From Aedes albopictus (taxonomy: Eukaryota > Arthropoda > Insecta > Diptera > Culicidae), in assembly GCF_035046485.1 (NCBI RefSeq), contig NC_085137.1, forward strand, positions 500,670,536 to 500,734,535: a DNA stretch of 64,000 nucleotides, in the 5' to 3' direction. Positions within the stretch are counted from its first letter, which is position 1. Each line of letters begins with the position of its first letter. The translations under genes were made by a program, and so were the position numbers. The notes under the pieces are model-generated. The model made no database searches and was not told where the DNA came from. It saw nothing but the letters and a program-made list of their open reading frames with translations. Shown here one piece after another: positions 40,461-52,434 of this stretch.

Positions 40461-43373
40461 TGGGAATGATTGTATAGTTGTAGGAGATATGAACATTCCA
40501 GTAAACTCACCATCGAATCCAATAGCTGCAGAATACCTTCAAATACTTGCAGCTTACAATATGTTTGTCACTAATACTAATGTAACGAGACCCACTAGCA
40601 ACAACATTCTAGATCATGTTGTATGCACAGAACATCTAGCAACTACTGTTGTGAATGAGACAATTGAGACCGATATTAGTGACCATTGTCTAATCGTTTC
40701 AACATTCAAACTAAGTTGCTCAATTGAAACAAGAAGTTTGAATAAGACTATTGTTGATCACAGAAGTCTCAATGAACGATTTTCGATTGCAGTTAATGAG
40801 TTGCCAGTTAGCATGACCGCTAGTGACAAATTGCTCCACGTGGTAGATTTGTACAGAACAATTCTTGCGCAGTGCACAAGAACAGTAAGCGTGCAAGCCA
40901 AGGTAAAAGGATTTTGCCCCTGGATGACTTTGGACGTATGGAAGCTCATTCGTATCAAAAACAAACAGATAAAAAAATGCAAACAGAATCCCGGGGATAA
41001 TAACTCCAGAGCGTTATTAGAACACGTATCGAATTTATTGTGCAGGAAGAAAAAGCAAGCAAAGCATGATTACTACCAAAATATCCTTGCTAGAAGCAGT
41101 CAGAGAGATGCATGGAAAATTGTCAACAATATTCGGGGAGAAAAACACGGCAGAAATCCAAATATAACCATCCATAATGGAGATCGGACGCTAACAGACA
41201 TGGACGAAATCTGTACTGCTTTCAACGACCATTTTTGCCACATTGGCCGCAACCTAGCCTCATCGATTCCTGGCGATCGAAACATCCACCGACTAGGAAC
41301 CGCAACTGCCCAGCCGACCTCCATGTATATGCGCCTCGCAACAGTGAATGAAACCATCCTTCTGATCAACAACCTGGATACAAAAAAGTCATGTGGACCG
41401 GATCAAATCGCCCCTTCGTTTTTAAAGAATCATCACCAGTTCTTCGCACTGTTATTAACCGATGTATTTAATGAAATCATACGAACTGGACATTACCCAA
41501 ATTGCCTGAAAGTTGCTCGAGTAGTTCCGATCTTCAAGTCCGGGGACCCGAAGGTTTTGGCCAACTATCGTCCGATCTCATGCTTGTCGATGTTGAACAA
41601 GATAATTGAGAAGCTGTTGGTACAACGGATCAACGATTACGTTAGTCATTTTAAGCTGCTATATACCCATCAATATGGCTTTCGCGAGGGCTCTAGCACA
41701 CTCAGTGCTGAATGTGATCTTGTGGAGGATATATACGATTCCTTGGACAACAAACAAATTGCTGGAGCGCTGTTCATCGATTTAAAAAAAGCCTTCGACA
41801 CTATCGACCATAGCATACTGCTGGAAAAGTTAGAATTACTTGGCATCCGAGGAATTTCAAAAACTATTATTGAAAGCTATCTTAGTAATCGCCGGCAATA
41901 CGTCACCATAGGAGAGCACAAAAGCGGGCTTAGTTCCATCACCACTGGAGTACCACAAGGTAGCAATTTTGGGCCGATTCTATTCCTACTCTTCATCAAC
42001 GATATATGTATGCTACCGCTGAAGGGAAAGTTGCGGCTCTTCGCTGATGATACGTCCGTGTTATACCAAGGTGTAAGCATAGAAGTTGTCCAAGATCAAA
42101 TCAAACACGACATTCTGCTGCTGGAAGATTATTTCAACGTGAATTTGCTGTCGCTGAATTTGGGAAAGACAAAGTACATGCTCCTGCATTCCCCTAACCG
42201 TAGACTTCCACCCCGTGTTCCTCTTGAAGTACATGGTCATGCAATTGAAGAAGTGTTCGAGTATCCCTTTTTGGGACTGATCATTGACTCAAAAATGAAT
42301 TGGTCTCCGCATATCAACCACCTAAAAGGAAAAATCAGTCATTGTGCGGCTTGCTGAGAAGGATTTCATCTTTTATACCCAGCAACTGGCTATTAAAGCT
42401 GTATTTTGCACTAATTCATTCACGACTGCAATATCTGGTAGCTGTTTGGGGTGCTGCTGGTAAATCTCGGTTGAAGGAGCTACAAGTTTCGCAAAATAGG
42501 TGCCTGAAAGTGGTGTTTAGAAAGCCTCATCTGTTTCCAACCGCTGCCCTTTACAATGATCCTAACAACTCTATATTGCCTATAAGAGCAATGTATGAGA
42601 TGCAACTTATGGTTTTTATGAACCAAATAGTGTCAAATACATCCAACATTCATCACAACATCCCATTAAGATGGGTAGCCAACAATCGTTCGTCCAGGCA
42701 ACCCGGTAACCTGTTTCTAATCCGACCCCGAACTGAGATGGGAAAGAAAAAGTTTACGTATGCTGCCAGTAAACTCTACAATGCTTTACCGCCAACCCTT
42801 AAAACAACGGGAAACACGAAATGCTTCAAACGTTCGTTAAGGACGTCCATAAAGCAGAATGTCCTCCGCTATTTAGTTTGAATTTGCTTGTCATTCACTC
42901 GCCTCCTTTTTTCTGCTTTCTACCGCCGCTAGACCGCCCACCCGCCCAGCCAACCGCCCTGCCACCCGCCCTGCCACCCACCAACAACCACCCGCCACCA
43001 CCTGCCACCATACGCCACCCACCATCAAACCGCCGCATTCCACCGCCTGCCACGCACCGCCATCCATCTGTTGCCGCTCGACTCGTCGCTCCATCATCAA
43101 CACGTCCAAAATAAGTGTTTGTTTAAGTTATAATTGAATACAAGATGTTAAATGTTAAGTTTGATATTGTATGTAAATAATGTATAGCGTTAATTAACAA
43201 ATTCCTTAAAAGAGTATAACTCACTGGAAAATGTTAAAATATTGTAAATTTGTATGAAAAAAAAATAAAGCAAATGGGTTTTATGCCTATTGAAGAAGAA
43301 ACTCGATAAATGTAAAAAGAGTTCACTTCAACGGGCTTTTCCCCATAATAATAATAAAAAAAAAAAAAAAAAA
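40461..43373 (+). mobile_element. CR1/L2-like LINE B, 5'-truncated, directly after LINE A
   Basis: Begins inside the endonuclease immediately after the poly-A of LINE A. It contains endonuclease C-terminus, linker, RT with a frameshift, a 3' UTR with a C-rich CCACCCGCC-type low-complexity stretch (about 42,940-43,060), and an 18-base poly-A run at 43,356-43,373. Its RT is clearly related to LINE A but diverged, so it belongs to a different subfamily. It could have inserted into the A tail of LINE A, or the pair could have arisen in one event by template switching. Confidence 0.8.
40462..42881 (+). pseudogene. LINE B ORF2 relic: endonuclease C-terminus and RT with frameshift
   Basis: The frame is open from the truncation point: GNDCIVVGDMN (EEP motif with the conserved GD-N) precedes the first ATG at 40489. 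ISDHCLIV (SDH motif) follows, then a long linker and RT with FKSGD, YRPISCL, LFIDLKKAFDTIDH (from about residue 428 counted from 40489), GVPQGSNFGPILF, FADD (518-521) and LSLNLGKTKYMLL. At about 42,345 the frame shifts: the first frame ends at 42357 (KISHCAAC), while the expected continuation (SLCGLLRRISSFIPSN...) is in another frame through 42881. Alignment with LINE A (VSSFCGLLYRV) indicates loss of one base. Catalytic RT residues are kept, but the C-terminal domain is disconnected and the 5' part of ORF2 and all of ORF1 are missing. Confidence 0.88.
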
Positions 43374-43380
43374 CTCATTA

Positions 43381-43980
43381 TGATATTATCATGTTCAACA
43401 TCCTTGGTGATTTTTAATGCATTATGTTATAATGCTTTATATCGCATTATGTTATAAATGTTGTTTGATAACTCATTGTAATATTAGTAAGGTTTGATTC
43501 TTCGAATTTCAGAAAATAATGTTACCAAATTGTATCAAAACTAGTAATTCTGAAGCTAAATTCATATCACATTTTGTTATAATTTTGATCTGAATATAAC
43601 AAAATAAGTTATTATCTTGATTATACCAGTGTGCTATTTGTTAAAATTTCAGATATTTTAACATCAACCTGCATCTAGTTTATGACATAATAAGTTATAG
43701 AAAAATATTATGACATCATAACAAAATATGATATTAACTTGATACATAGTAGGGTGACGTAGAGGGTGGCCCACGGTTATATGAAAAACATGAATTTCGA
43801 AAAACACCAAAATCTTACCTCCTGAATCAATAATCTCTGGACTCCCAGAAGCTAGGTTCAAAATTTGAGCAAAATCCGTCAAGCCAAAGAGAGAGCTAAA
43901 TAAGCTTGAAGTTTGTAGGGTGTCTACTCATAACACAAAATAAAATTCCCTGAGTTTTCCAGGGGAAAAATTACCCAAAT
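43381..43980. other. AT-rich repeat-like stretch, no gene
   Basis: Words such as CATTATGTTATAA recur in direct and partly inverted orientation (about 43,420-43,570), suggesting an old MITE. AAAATTCCCTGAGTTTTCCA near 43,945 recurs in similar form near 45,985-46,060. Confidence 0.4.
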
Positions 43981-44475
43981 TTCCTAAAAATTATGTACTC
44001 TTTAAAAATTCTTTTATGATTTCTGAGAGCTGTTCCTGGGATTGCTACCAAAGTTCCTTCCTGGATTTCCGCAGGAGTTTTACACGAGATATCTATTGGA
44101 TTACCTTCCGATATATCTTCCGCAGGTTTTTCGATATGCTTCCAGAGTCTCTTGCTTGATTCCTCCTGATAATCCATCCAATAATTTTTCTAAGTCCTGC
44201 TAGAGCAGCTACCAGGACTCCGTGAGGTTTTTGGAGTTCCTCCTTGGATGTCCTTAATATTTGCTCTCGGGATTACTATTGGAACTTTTTCAGAGATGTC
44301 TTATTTTTATCAGATTTATCCAAAAGTTCCTGTAAAGATTTCTTAAATAAGACTTTGTGAAGTTTCTCGCAAGATTTCACTATTTCACTCTTCGATGAAT
44401 TTCTCATAATGAATTTTGTAAGTTATCCCAGGAAACATTCTGAGGAAAATCCGTGGAAAAATCTCTGCACGAACT
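43981..44475 (+). repeat. Degenerate GGAATTCC-type repeat
   Basis: Loose repeats of TTCCT/GGATTTC-type words spaced like the 24-bp unit, strongly diverged. No array with fixed period remains. Confidence 0.5.
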
Positions 44476-44613
44476 TTGGGAGAACCTATTAACCTTCACA
44501 TACCCGCCTCCCGAAAACTCATTTTGAAAATTCTGGCATTTCGTCAATTTTCATCCGATTTTTTTGAAGTCGCCCTTAATCGATCATAAATTGGTGCAAG
44601 TTTATTACACTCA

Positions 44614-45267
44614 AGTGGTCATGTAATATCCGGAACCATTCCGGAGATATTCCGGATTGTACTGGGGTCAGGGGGTGAGGGAGGGGTCTGTTTTGTCAAA
44701 TGGCTAAAAGTGATTATTTCGTGTGTTATTGTGTTTGGGAGGCCTCCGCGGAACCTGTTTCAAGTGTTCCGGAGCGGCCACATCAGTTGATACATACATC
44801 AGTCAATTTTTTTCTGCCTTATTCTCTTGAAATCATGAAGTTTGATACGTCGCACGGCATGTTTTGGTTGCAAACAAGAAATGTCCCCGATGTCACCCCC
44901 GTGGAACCTATGTTAGCTGTTCCAGGGTGGCCATATTAGTTGATACAGACTTCAGGCTATCGTTTCTGACTCAGTCATTCGAAATCATGAAGTTTGATCT
45001 GTCGCACGACATGTTTTGGATGAAAACCAAAAGTGTCCCCAATGAAGCCCCCGCGGAACCTGTCATGGTGATCCGGATGGGTTAACTTATTTAAATCTGT
45101 TTATCGCAGTTGTGTTTTATTGTTCGCAATGAAAATTCAGCGGAAAATTAATGGTTCAAACACAATAACACACGAAATAATTATTTTTAGCCATTTCGGC
45201 ACCCTCCCTGACCCCAGTACAATCCGGAATATCTCCGAAATGGTTCTGGATATTTCATGGTCACTGG
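44614..45267. mobile_element. Foldback element with internal ~152-bp tandem repeat
   Basis: Left arm AGTGGTCATGTAATATCCGG to CGTGTGTTATTGTGTTTG and its inverse at about 45,140-45,267 share the blocks GATATTCCGGATTGTACTGG and GGGGTCAGGG. Between the arms, GAAATCATGAAGTTTGAT occurs at 44829 and 44981, and GGAACCT-TGTTCC-GGGCCA-type phrases repeat with about the same spacing, giving two and a partial third unit. Short open frames here are by-products. Confidence 0.72.
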
Positions 45268-46149
45268 AAAAAAAATGCAGGAAGGAATGCGATGGTATAC
45301 CTATCCAGGAAAAATTCAAAAAGGAATGTCAAGAAAAATAGTGTAAAAAATACGGAAAGCATTTTGTGATAAATCCTGCGAGCCATTACAGGAGGTATTC
45401 CTATAGAATTTCCAAAAAGGAAACCCTGAAGGAATTTCTGGAAAAAATCCTTGTAGCGAAATTTCTATATGGATTTTAACTACCAGGTTCATCCACGTTC
45501 ACGTGGAATTAGCAGCATCTTATCAGAATCGTCGGCAATATTTGCTAGGTTTAGGAGCCCTTCTTGTGATCCACAAACATTCAGAGGAATTTTTAACGTC
45601 TTCATGGAACCACAAGCTACCAGTAAAACCTGCACTCCCCAAGTTACATTTTTATGACCAATTACTCTTGTAGAGCTTTTCGAAACCGCCATAAAACCTT
45701 ATATCTTTTATTTTGGTTTTATAATGGGTCTAATAACCTCTTCTAGTCTATTTGACTAAAAAATGTTACTTGGGTCTGTAGCATTACGGGAAATATTTGT
45801 TTTGTCAGTGTTTTATTACTACAAACATGTAGTAAAAGCTCATGTTCGAAAGAAGAAAACACTACATTATTAATAGCAACAATTCAGTTTAATTTATATG
45901 GACTCTTCTTTTGATCTACAAGTAGAAAAGTTTACTACTTTTTATTCGTTTACGGCCTAATGTTTTATTTTTTATCGGAGTAAAATTTCCCTGAGTATTC
46001 AAGGAATTCCCTGAGTATTCCAGGTTTTTCCCTGTTAAATAAAATTCCCTGTAGTATTCCCAGACACTCTGGGAAAACCTGACCAAATGTATCAAAAATC
46101 TTAGGTTTTCGATTTTTGCCGCTAGGTGGCACTGTAAGCGTTCAACAAT
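45268..46149. other. Unclassified; TTCCCTGAGTATTC repeats
   Basis: 45,290-45,460 has weak GGAATTCC-type repeats. 45,985-46,060 has AATTCCCTGAGTATTC two to three times. No gene was recognised. Confidence 0.4.
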
Positions 46150-46151
46150 TA

Positions 46152-46912
46152 GGTGCGTCCAAAAATTACGTAACACTCTAGGGGGAGGAGGGGAGTACAG
46201 GCGAGCGTTACGGCCTGTTTACGCATATTTATAGTCAGAAACGATAAGCTTGGGTTAGATTAACCAGACTGTAATGGATCCGTAACGGAATTGCACTCAA
46301 ATGAGTTGCACTCACGATCTAATAGTACTTGTAGCATTTTCCCGCTAAATACGACCACAATGCGGTGAAAGGTGATCGACCTTACCATAGTAGTCTTTAG
46401 AAACTATTCTGTAGACAATTAGTCGGTACTTGTCAATATTCAGTGTTATCCTATATAAGACATTATCGTACTCCATTCCATTTAATAACAATATAACCGT
46501 TTATCCGTATATTCGTTTAGTAGTTAACAATTTTTGTTTGTTTGTATTAACGTGTATTTTAACTTAAATGCTAATTCTACACATAGTAGTTAACAATGTC
46601 GTGTTCCAGTCCGTCAGAAACCCGAACTATCAGTAAAGCAATAAACCAGTAGTGTTGATACAGAAACATAAGTGTATCAGTTTGGCCGTCAAATAAATGT
46701 TGCAATCGTTCAGAAAATTATGTATTCATTGCCTTATCAGTGCTCATTATCACCGCGATTATGATCGTTCAGAGTTCTACCACAGACACTCTTGTGTGCG
46801 AAAACACAGCCCATGCAAAAATTTAAGGTTTTTCATACAAAAAAGCGTTACGGAGAGGGGAGAGGGTTGTAAAATGCCGATTTTTGCTTTACGTAATAAA
46901 TGGATTCTGCCT
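46152..46912. mobile_element. TA-flanked MITE split by a probable solo LTR
   Basis: GGTGCGTCCAAAAATTACGTAA at the left and TTACGTAATAAATGGATTCTGCC at the right are imperfect inverted ends bordered by TA (46150-46151, 46913-46914). GCGTTACGGCC on the left and CATGCAAAAATTTAAGG on the right would be contiguous in the MITE, so 46216-46808 is a later insertion. It is related in end sequence to the MITE at 48970-49134. Confidence 0.7.
46216..46808 (+). mobile_element. Probable solo LTR, 593 bp
   Basis: Starts TGTTTACGC and ends GAAAACACA (TG...CA), inside a MITE. It contains a TATA box (CTATATAAG, near 46,452) and about 240 bases later AATAAA at 46,692-46,697, the order expected in an LTR. GCC borders it on both sides, but a full 4-6-bp target duplication is not evident. 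No internal retrotransposon sequence is present. Confidence 0.55.
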
Positions 46913-46914
46913 TA

Positions 46915-47826
46915 AACCCTTTGATATTATTGTAGACGACTATATGCCAAAAAACTTTGTCGAAGACCGCAAAGTGATCCGACGCCTGGTAATAAAGTTA
47001 TACCCTAGGCAAAAAAGAATCGGGTGTACACGCTAGTTCGATAGCTCGACCCCAAAAAAGAACACGTTATCTTGGTAGAAAGAGGATGTCATCAAAGTTT
47101 TGTTGATTCATTTCACCTTCCTCAGAATCACGCAACATTTTCTACCTACAGATGGCGTTTCGATCTCGAAGAATAACTCTTTCAAAATGTGTGAATGATA
47201 TGCTGGAAGTCCACTAACTACGTCAACAAAAATAGGCACACGACTTGAGGACCGTCCATAAATGATGGGAATTCAGTCTCTGATATTACTACAAACAATG
47301 TATTAGGTAGAGTGAATAGTAAATGGTGGTTATTGGGTTATATAAGAGTTGGTTCAGCAGCGGTAGTCTTGTAGAGGTTTCAGGAACCGTAATACAACTA
47401 ACTTAAGTGTCTCGAGCAGTCCTGCAAAATATCAGTATCAGTGCCTGTTTTTCAGCCGAAAATCAATGACTGCAGCGGTCGTTTTCAGTTTCTCGATGTG
47501 AGAACTGACAGAGTCCGAGAGCTCCATTCGTGAGCGACCCAACAAGATCAATTCCCAATCATCCACACACTACTCGTGCTGAAAGGCCATTCGTCTCAAG
47601 CGGTGGCTTGTGAGAGTGTGAGTGCCCTATACGCTACCACGGGTGAAAACACTCAACTACAGAAATTGAATGGAAATTTAGCTCTGTCAGTTCTCGCTTT
47701 TAGCACGCTGCGTGCGAGTGTGAGTACCTGTATCATTTCGCTCCCGTGTTGCTGATCGGAAAGCAACATTGACAGGAAAACCAAAACGGAGAAAATGAAA
47801 AAAAAGCAAAATATCGCTATCATAAA
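46915..47826. other. No gene seen; short inverted segment
   Basis: GAGAACTGACAGAG near 47,500 and CTCTGTCAGTTCTC near 47,685 form an inverted pair about 180 bases apart, possibly a small foldback. No coding frame was recognised. Confidence 0.4.
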
Positions 47827-48232
47827 CCCGAGCAGGAATGAATAACTGCCACATAACTGGAGCATACCAAAGTCAGGTATCATACCAAGACAAGGTATTG
47901 GTCGCTTATCCAGTTATTGAAAATAACATATTTTGATATTTTGTAGGTATTCATGAAATACCGCAACGAGTTATTGGTTTGGTGTTGAAGACTGCTTGAG
48001 GTATTATTTAATTATGAAAAAATCGCTATTTGTATGGAAAAATCGTCAATTATTATTTTGGTATTGCCATACCTGGTGTCATTATTCACGCGTTATGCAC
48101 AGAATACACGCCAGTTATTATTTTAGGTATTTTACCTCTTATGTAGGGCTACTTAATACCTCATTCAGGTTGTAGGTATTCGGTTTCCCATACCTGAGTT
48201 TGTTATTCTTCAGCTATTTTCTCCTGCTCGGG
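47827..48232 (-). mobile_element. GGTATT-rich MITE, copy 2
   Basis: Ends CCCGAGCAGGAA and TCCTGCTCGGG form terminal inverted repeats. The interior matches copy 1 (31802-32207) in inverse orientation over the whole length, including CACGCGTTATGCACAGAATA and GGTATTGCCATACCTG. No TA duplication is apparent at this copy. Confidence 0.82.
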
Positions 48233-48967
48233 AAGGCCTGTCGAAAAATTGCAGCACTGGTCTCGAGTAAATCAAAGTGGTGAATAATTGTCGATTTGAC
48301 ACATCCCCTGTTCTATTGGAACCAGTGAATCAAAATTCAACCATCGCGCAACAATAATGACAATGTCGCAACCTGTATTTGTTGCGACAAACAAACCCAT
48401 GCGACATAAGTTTATCCCAACTTGAAAATAATGGGATTAACATCGTACACCACGAGTTTAGAGATTTTTAAGCCTTGCATTGCGATTTTCGAATGGTAAC
48501 TTCGAGTCGGTAAACACTGCAACTCTGGTGAAGCTCTATCATCAAACAGTTTCGACTTTGGGTTAGCAATAATTGATTATTCACGAGTTGAAAAGTACGC
48601 AACAAATTCTGCTTCCGTTTTGACTGCAACAAAAAATTTCGAGATCATGTCATTATCTGTTACCAGTAGGGATAAAGAGTAATCGTCGCACCTTCTTTGT
48701 TGCTTGTTTTGTGCCTCTTTTGTCTGACAATTCTCTTTACTGATTGGAACTATGCTATCATAATCGACTGTTCATTTCTCCTCTTTGTTTCTCCAGGCTA
48801 TACCACAAATTGCAGCAAAAATTATATTCAAGCAAGTATTCTACAACTTCATCTTGACCTGCTTTACAAATTTCTTCAGAGATACAATCAATAAAAATAC
48901 AATTAAATAATTTTCATTGACACGGAAATCCATATCAATGCCCCGTCGTCCAAATGCCGGAAGCTCT
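48233..48967. other. No gene seen
   Basis: Unclassified sequence; a 65-residue frame at 48697-48894 has no recognised domain. Confidence 0.4.
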
Positions 48968-48969
48968 TA

Positions 48970-49134
48970 GGGGCTGTCCATTAATTACGTAAGGGAATTT
49001 TCGCGATTTTCTGACACCCCCTCCCCCCCTTGTAAGATTTTTTGTATAAGAACCTAAAATTTTTTGTATGGTGCGTAAGATTTCTCAAACCCCCCCTCCC
49101 CCCATAAACTCTTACGTAATTAATGGATAGCCCC
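48970..49134. mobile_element. TA-flanked MITE, 165 bp, ACGTAA type
   Basis: GGGGCTGTCCATTAATTACG and its inverse (CGTAATTAATGGATAGCCCC) are terminal inverted repeats with TA on both sides (48968-48969, 49135-49136). The middle has two C-rich runs. It forms an almost complete hairpin. Confidence 0.88.
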
Positions 49135-49136
49135 TA

Positions 49137-49832
49137 AGGATGCTATTGCGTCATCATAACCTTCGATGCACCGAAGCTCAACCGCGATGATCCGGTTACC
49201 AAATACGGTATGTGGATGCATCATCACCGTCAATTTCTTGTGTTTCAGCTCAATCGGAACTTCATATGACAATGGGGGTATTTACAAACAGTTGCAACGT
49301 ACGATTTTTTTTATTGCACATATCTACCTGACTGAGTGCAAGAGACCGCAAATTACACGCTCACAGAGGGTTCTAAACTGTGGTTTTTTACGAGCTTAAC
49401 CACAATAAACCACACAAATCAATAGGTGTGTAGGCAAAGTAAATTTTCGTTGCAAATCGTCTACAGTAATGGCGTAATGGTCATTTACCTGTCTCAACGT
49501 TCTAAATTTATCTGAAGATACACAAGAATGATATTAGGGTATTGGTCCTCTTATTAAGCTTGTGGCTCCCATTTTCATCCTACGAAAAACATTTTGATTT
49601 GTTTCTTATTTTTGTTTTTTTTTTGTTAGAAGTGAGCACGCATGAATCGCTTGTTTTCGAAAAGAATGAATTTGGCAGCGTGAGATTACTTATGGCACTC
49701 ATATCCTATATGTATCTAGTTAATGAATAAAGTTTTGAAACACTTTTTTTACTGAACGAGTTCGGTGTTCATATTATTTAATGTTGGACTCATTTTTCAA
49801 ATTTAAGTTTTCACATATACGTAATTGTAGAA
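49137..49832. other. AT-rich, no gene seen
   Basis: Short frames at 49166-49399 and 49542-49730 lack recognisable domains. Confidence 0.4.
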
Positions 49833-49834
49833 TA

Positions 49835-52030
49835 GGCTGTCCCAAAAAAAATCGATGTTCGAAAAGTCAAGGTGCTCAACCCTTAAATGAAAGATATGCA
49901 TATTTGAAGCATTTTTGTAGAACATTTCGATTTTCTAAAAAATCATTTAGAGGTTCCGCTAGGGCGATTTTTGAAAAATGGCCTTTTTTCATGAAATGTC
50001 TCAAAAAAAATCCTTTTTTCGTAATATTTTTTCAACTTCTGATTTTTTTCAATATTTTTGTATTTTTTTATGGACCTCTAGGCATTCTTGAAGGGGATAA
50101 GTTTTTGAAATATTGTATTTATATTGACGGCAGAACCGTTTTTGTGCTGATAAAAGGACTATTTTTTGAGAATTTTTCATCTAAATTTGAGAAAAAAATA
50201 CATGCACGATTTTTTATTTGCAATTTTGAAAGTTTTATCTGATAGTACTATTTGTATGCGTCATTTCTCTAAAAAAAGATTTAAAATATTTTGTCTAGAA
50301 GCTGAGATATTAGGATTTTAGTAAATGGACAGTAATTCAAATTTTTGCAAAACTTTGTATTTTTGGAATATTGTAAGGTCTTTGTGACACTCCAATGTAC
50401 GTACATATATTAAAAGCAGTTAGGCTTAAAAATACGGCTTTCCTTATTGGATGGTCAAGCTAGTTTAAACATGGATCTTTTATTCTGTGGTGATTGGTAG
50501 TAGATTCATGAAGAGCTTTTATCTGAATAATTACAACAATGCCGGGTAGCAACGCATTAATTTCGATATTATGTCGTAGAATTCTCGACAATTACACCCC
50601 TTTTCTGAAGTAGCAAAAACTATTCCATGCAGAGATAACATAATAGTGATGAAATCAATAAAAAAAACTAAGTTAAGTCAGGACTGATTTTAAAAAACTT
50701 AGAAAATAAGAGACAATAATGGCTTTTGAGGAAATATGCGATCTTATGATTGCTTAACGTGTATTTCTTTGATAAATTGAGCTAATATTTTGACACGAAA
50801 TTGCAAATATGCTGAATTTTGCATATACGAAATACAAATCGTCTCTGATCACAAGCTTAGGCACGATAGGGCAATCAAAATGTGTCAAAGTGATCGGACA
50901 ACGGCAGTCTTCTGATTTACACGTGTGTTGCTGTTCGATCAGTTTTGCACTTACGCCCACACATGTGATGTTTTGTATTTCTTATACGCAAAATTCTTCA
51001 TCGTGTCGGTTTCGTATCAAAATTTGAATTTAATTCATCAAAGGATATATAGTTAAACCATCTCAAAGTTGACAATTTTGTATGACAATCGGCGTTTGTC
51101 CGATTAACTATGCACCCCCGTTGCCAAGTTTCATACCAAATTGTCTATTACATTCCAAGTTCAAGTCTTCAGTAAAAATCATGACTTAACTATAGTTTTT
51201 TATTGATATTATCAATGTTATATAATCTCTGCATGGAATGGTCGTTCCTATTTCAGAAAAAATGGGCGCAGTAGTCGGAAAATCCCCGACGTAATCTCGA
51301 ACTAAATGCGTTGCTACCAGTAACCACGATATCCTTTGTAGTTATTCAGATAAAAGCTCTTCATGAATCTACTGCCAACCTGCCCAGAAAAAAAGATCCA
51401 TGTTTAAACTAACTTGACCATCCAATAAGGAAAGCCGTATTTTTAAGCCCTTCTTCTAATATACGTACATTGGAGTGTCACAAAGACCTTACAATATTCC
51501 AAATATACAAAGTTTAGCAAAAATTTGAATTATTGTCCATTTACTAAAATCCTAATATCTAAGCTTCTAGACAAGATATTTTAATTTTTTTTTTAGAAAA
51601 ATGACGCATACAAATAGTACAATCAGATCAAACTTTCAAAATTGCAAATAAAAAATCGTGCATGTATTTTTTTCTCAAATTTAGATGAAAAATTCTCAAA
51701 AAATAGTCCTTTTATCAGCACAATAACGGTTCTGCCGTCAATATAAATACAATATTTCAAAAACCTATCCCCTTCAAGAATGCCTAGAGGTCCATAGAAA
51801 AATACAAAAATATTGAAAAAATTCAGAAGTTGAAAAAATATTACGAAAAAATGATTTTTTTGAGACTTTTCATGGAAAAAGGCCATTTTTCAAAAATCGC
51901 CCTAGCGGAACCTCTAAATGACTTTTTAGAAAATCGAAATGTTCTACAAAAATGCTTCAAATATGCATATCTTTCATTTAAGGGTTGAGCACCTTGACTT
52001 TTTGAACATTGATTTTTTTTTGGGACAGTC
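49835..52030. mobile_element. 2.2-kb TA-flanked foldback with ~0.9-kb arms
   Basis: Starts GGCTGTCCCAAAAAAAATCG and ends with its near inverse (GGGACAGTC), with TA at 49833-49834 and 52031-52032. The arms can be followed for about 850-950 bp each; for example GGAACCTCTAAATGA, CCATCCAATAAGGAAAGCCG and CTCTGCATGGAAT appear inverted in the right arm. A loop of a few hundred bases lies near 50,700-51,180. Related frames on opposite strands (49781-50242 plus, 51623-51886 minus) share peptide runs only because the arms are inverse copies; I do not recognise a protein. Confidence 0.88.
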
Positions 52031-52032
52031 TA

Positions 52033-52434
52033 TAATGTAGAAGTACTTTGACCGGCACTGTAGATTGGTGATATTTTAGCGGAATCCACCAACACGAGGG
52101 CATAGATTTTTATGGTTGTTTTTTTTTTCTGTGGTGGATATTCAAATTGACTTGTGCCGGCGTTTGACACAGGTCGATGGCACTATTTCAACTCGTTTTC
52201 CTGTCCCGCATTGCGTTGCAAAAGCGCGATGATGCGTGGTGACGATGATGGTCACACGCTACTACGTTTTGTGATGGCGCTACGCAAGCATATTGGATAT
52301 GTATTTTGTTGAGCGAAAAAAAACGTGTTGAAAACGTGATTGGAATTCGATGCGAATATGAGAATCATTTGTTTTAGGAACAACAAATGTGACGTAAAAA
52401 ATAAAGAAATAATTGGAATAAAAATGCACAAATA
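52033..52434. other. No gene seen
   Basis: 52,130-52,300 is somewhat GC-richer; no domain or repeat was recognised. Confidence 0.4.

Noticed and set aside
49781..51886. Two related small proteins on opposite strands
   Set aside because: They are the inverse copies of one AT-rich arm of a foldback; they have no recognisable domain and rich Phe/Ile content typical of translated AT-rich DNA.
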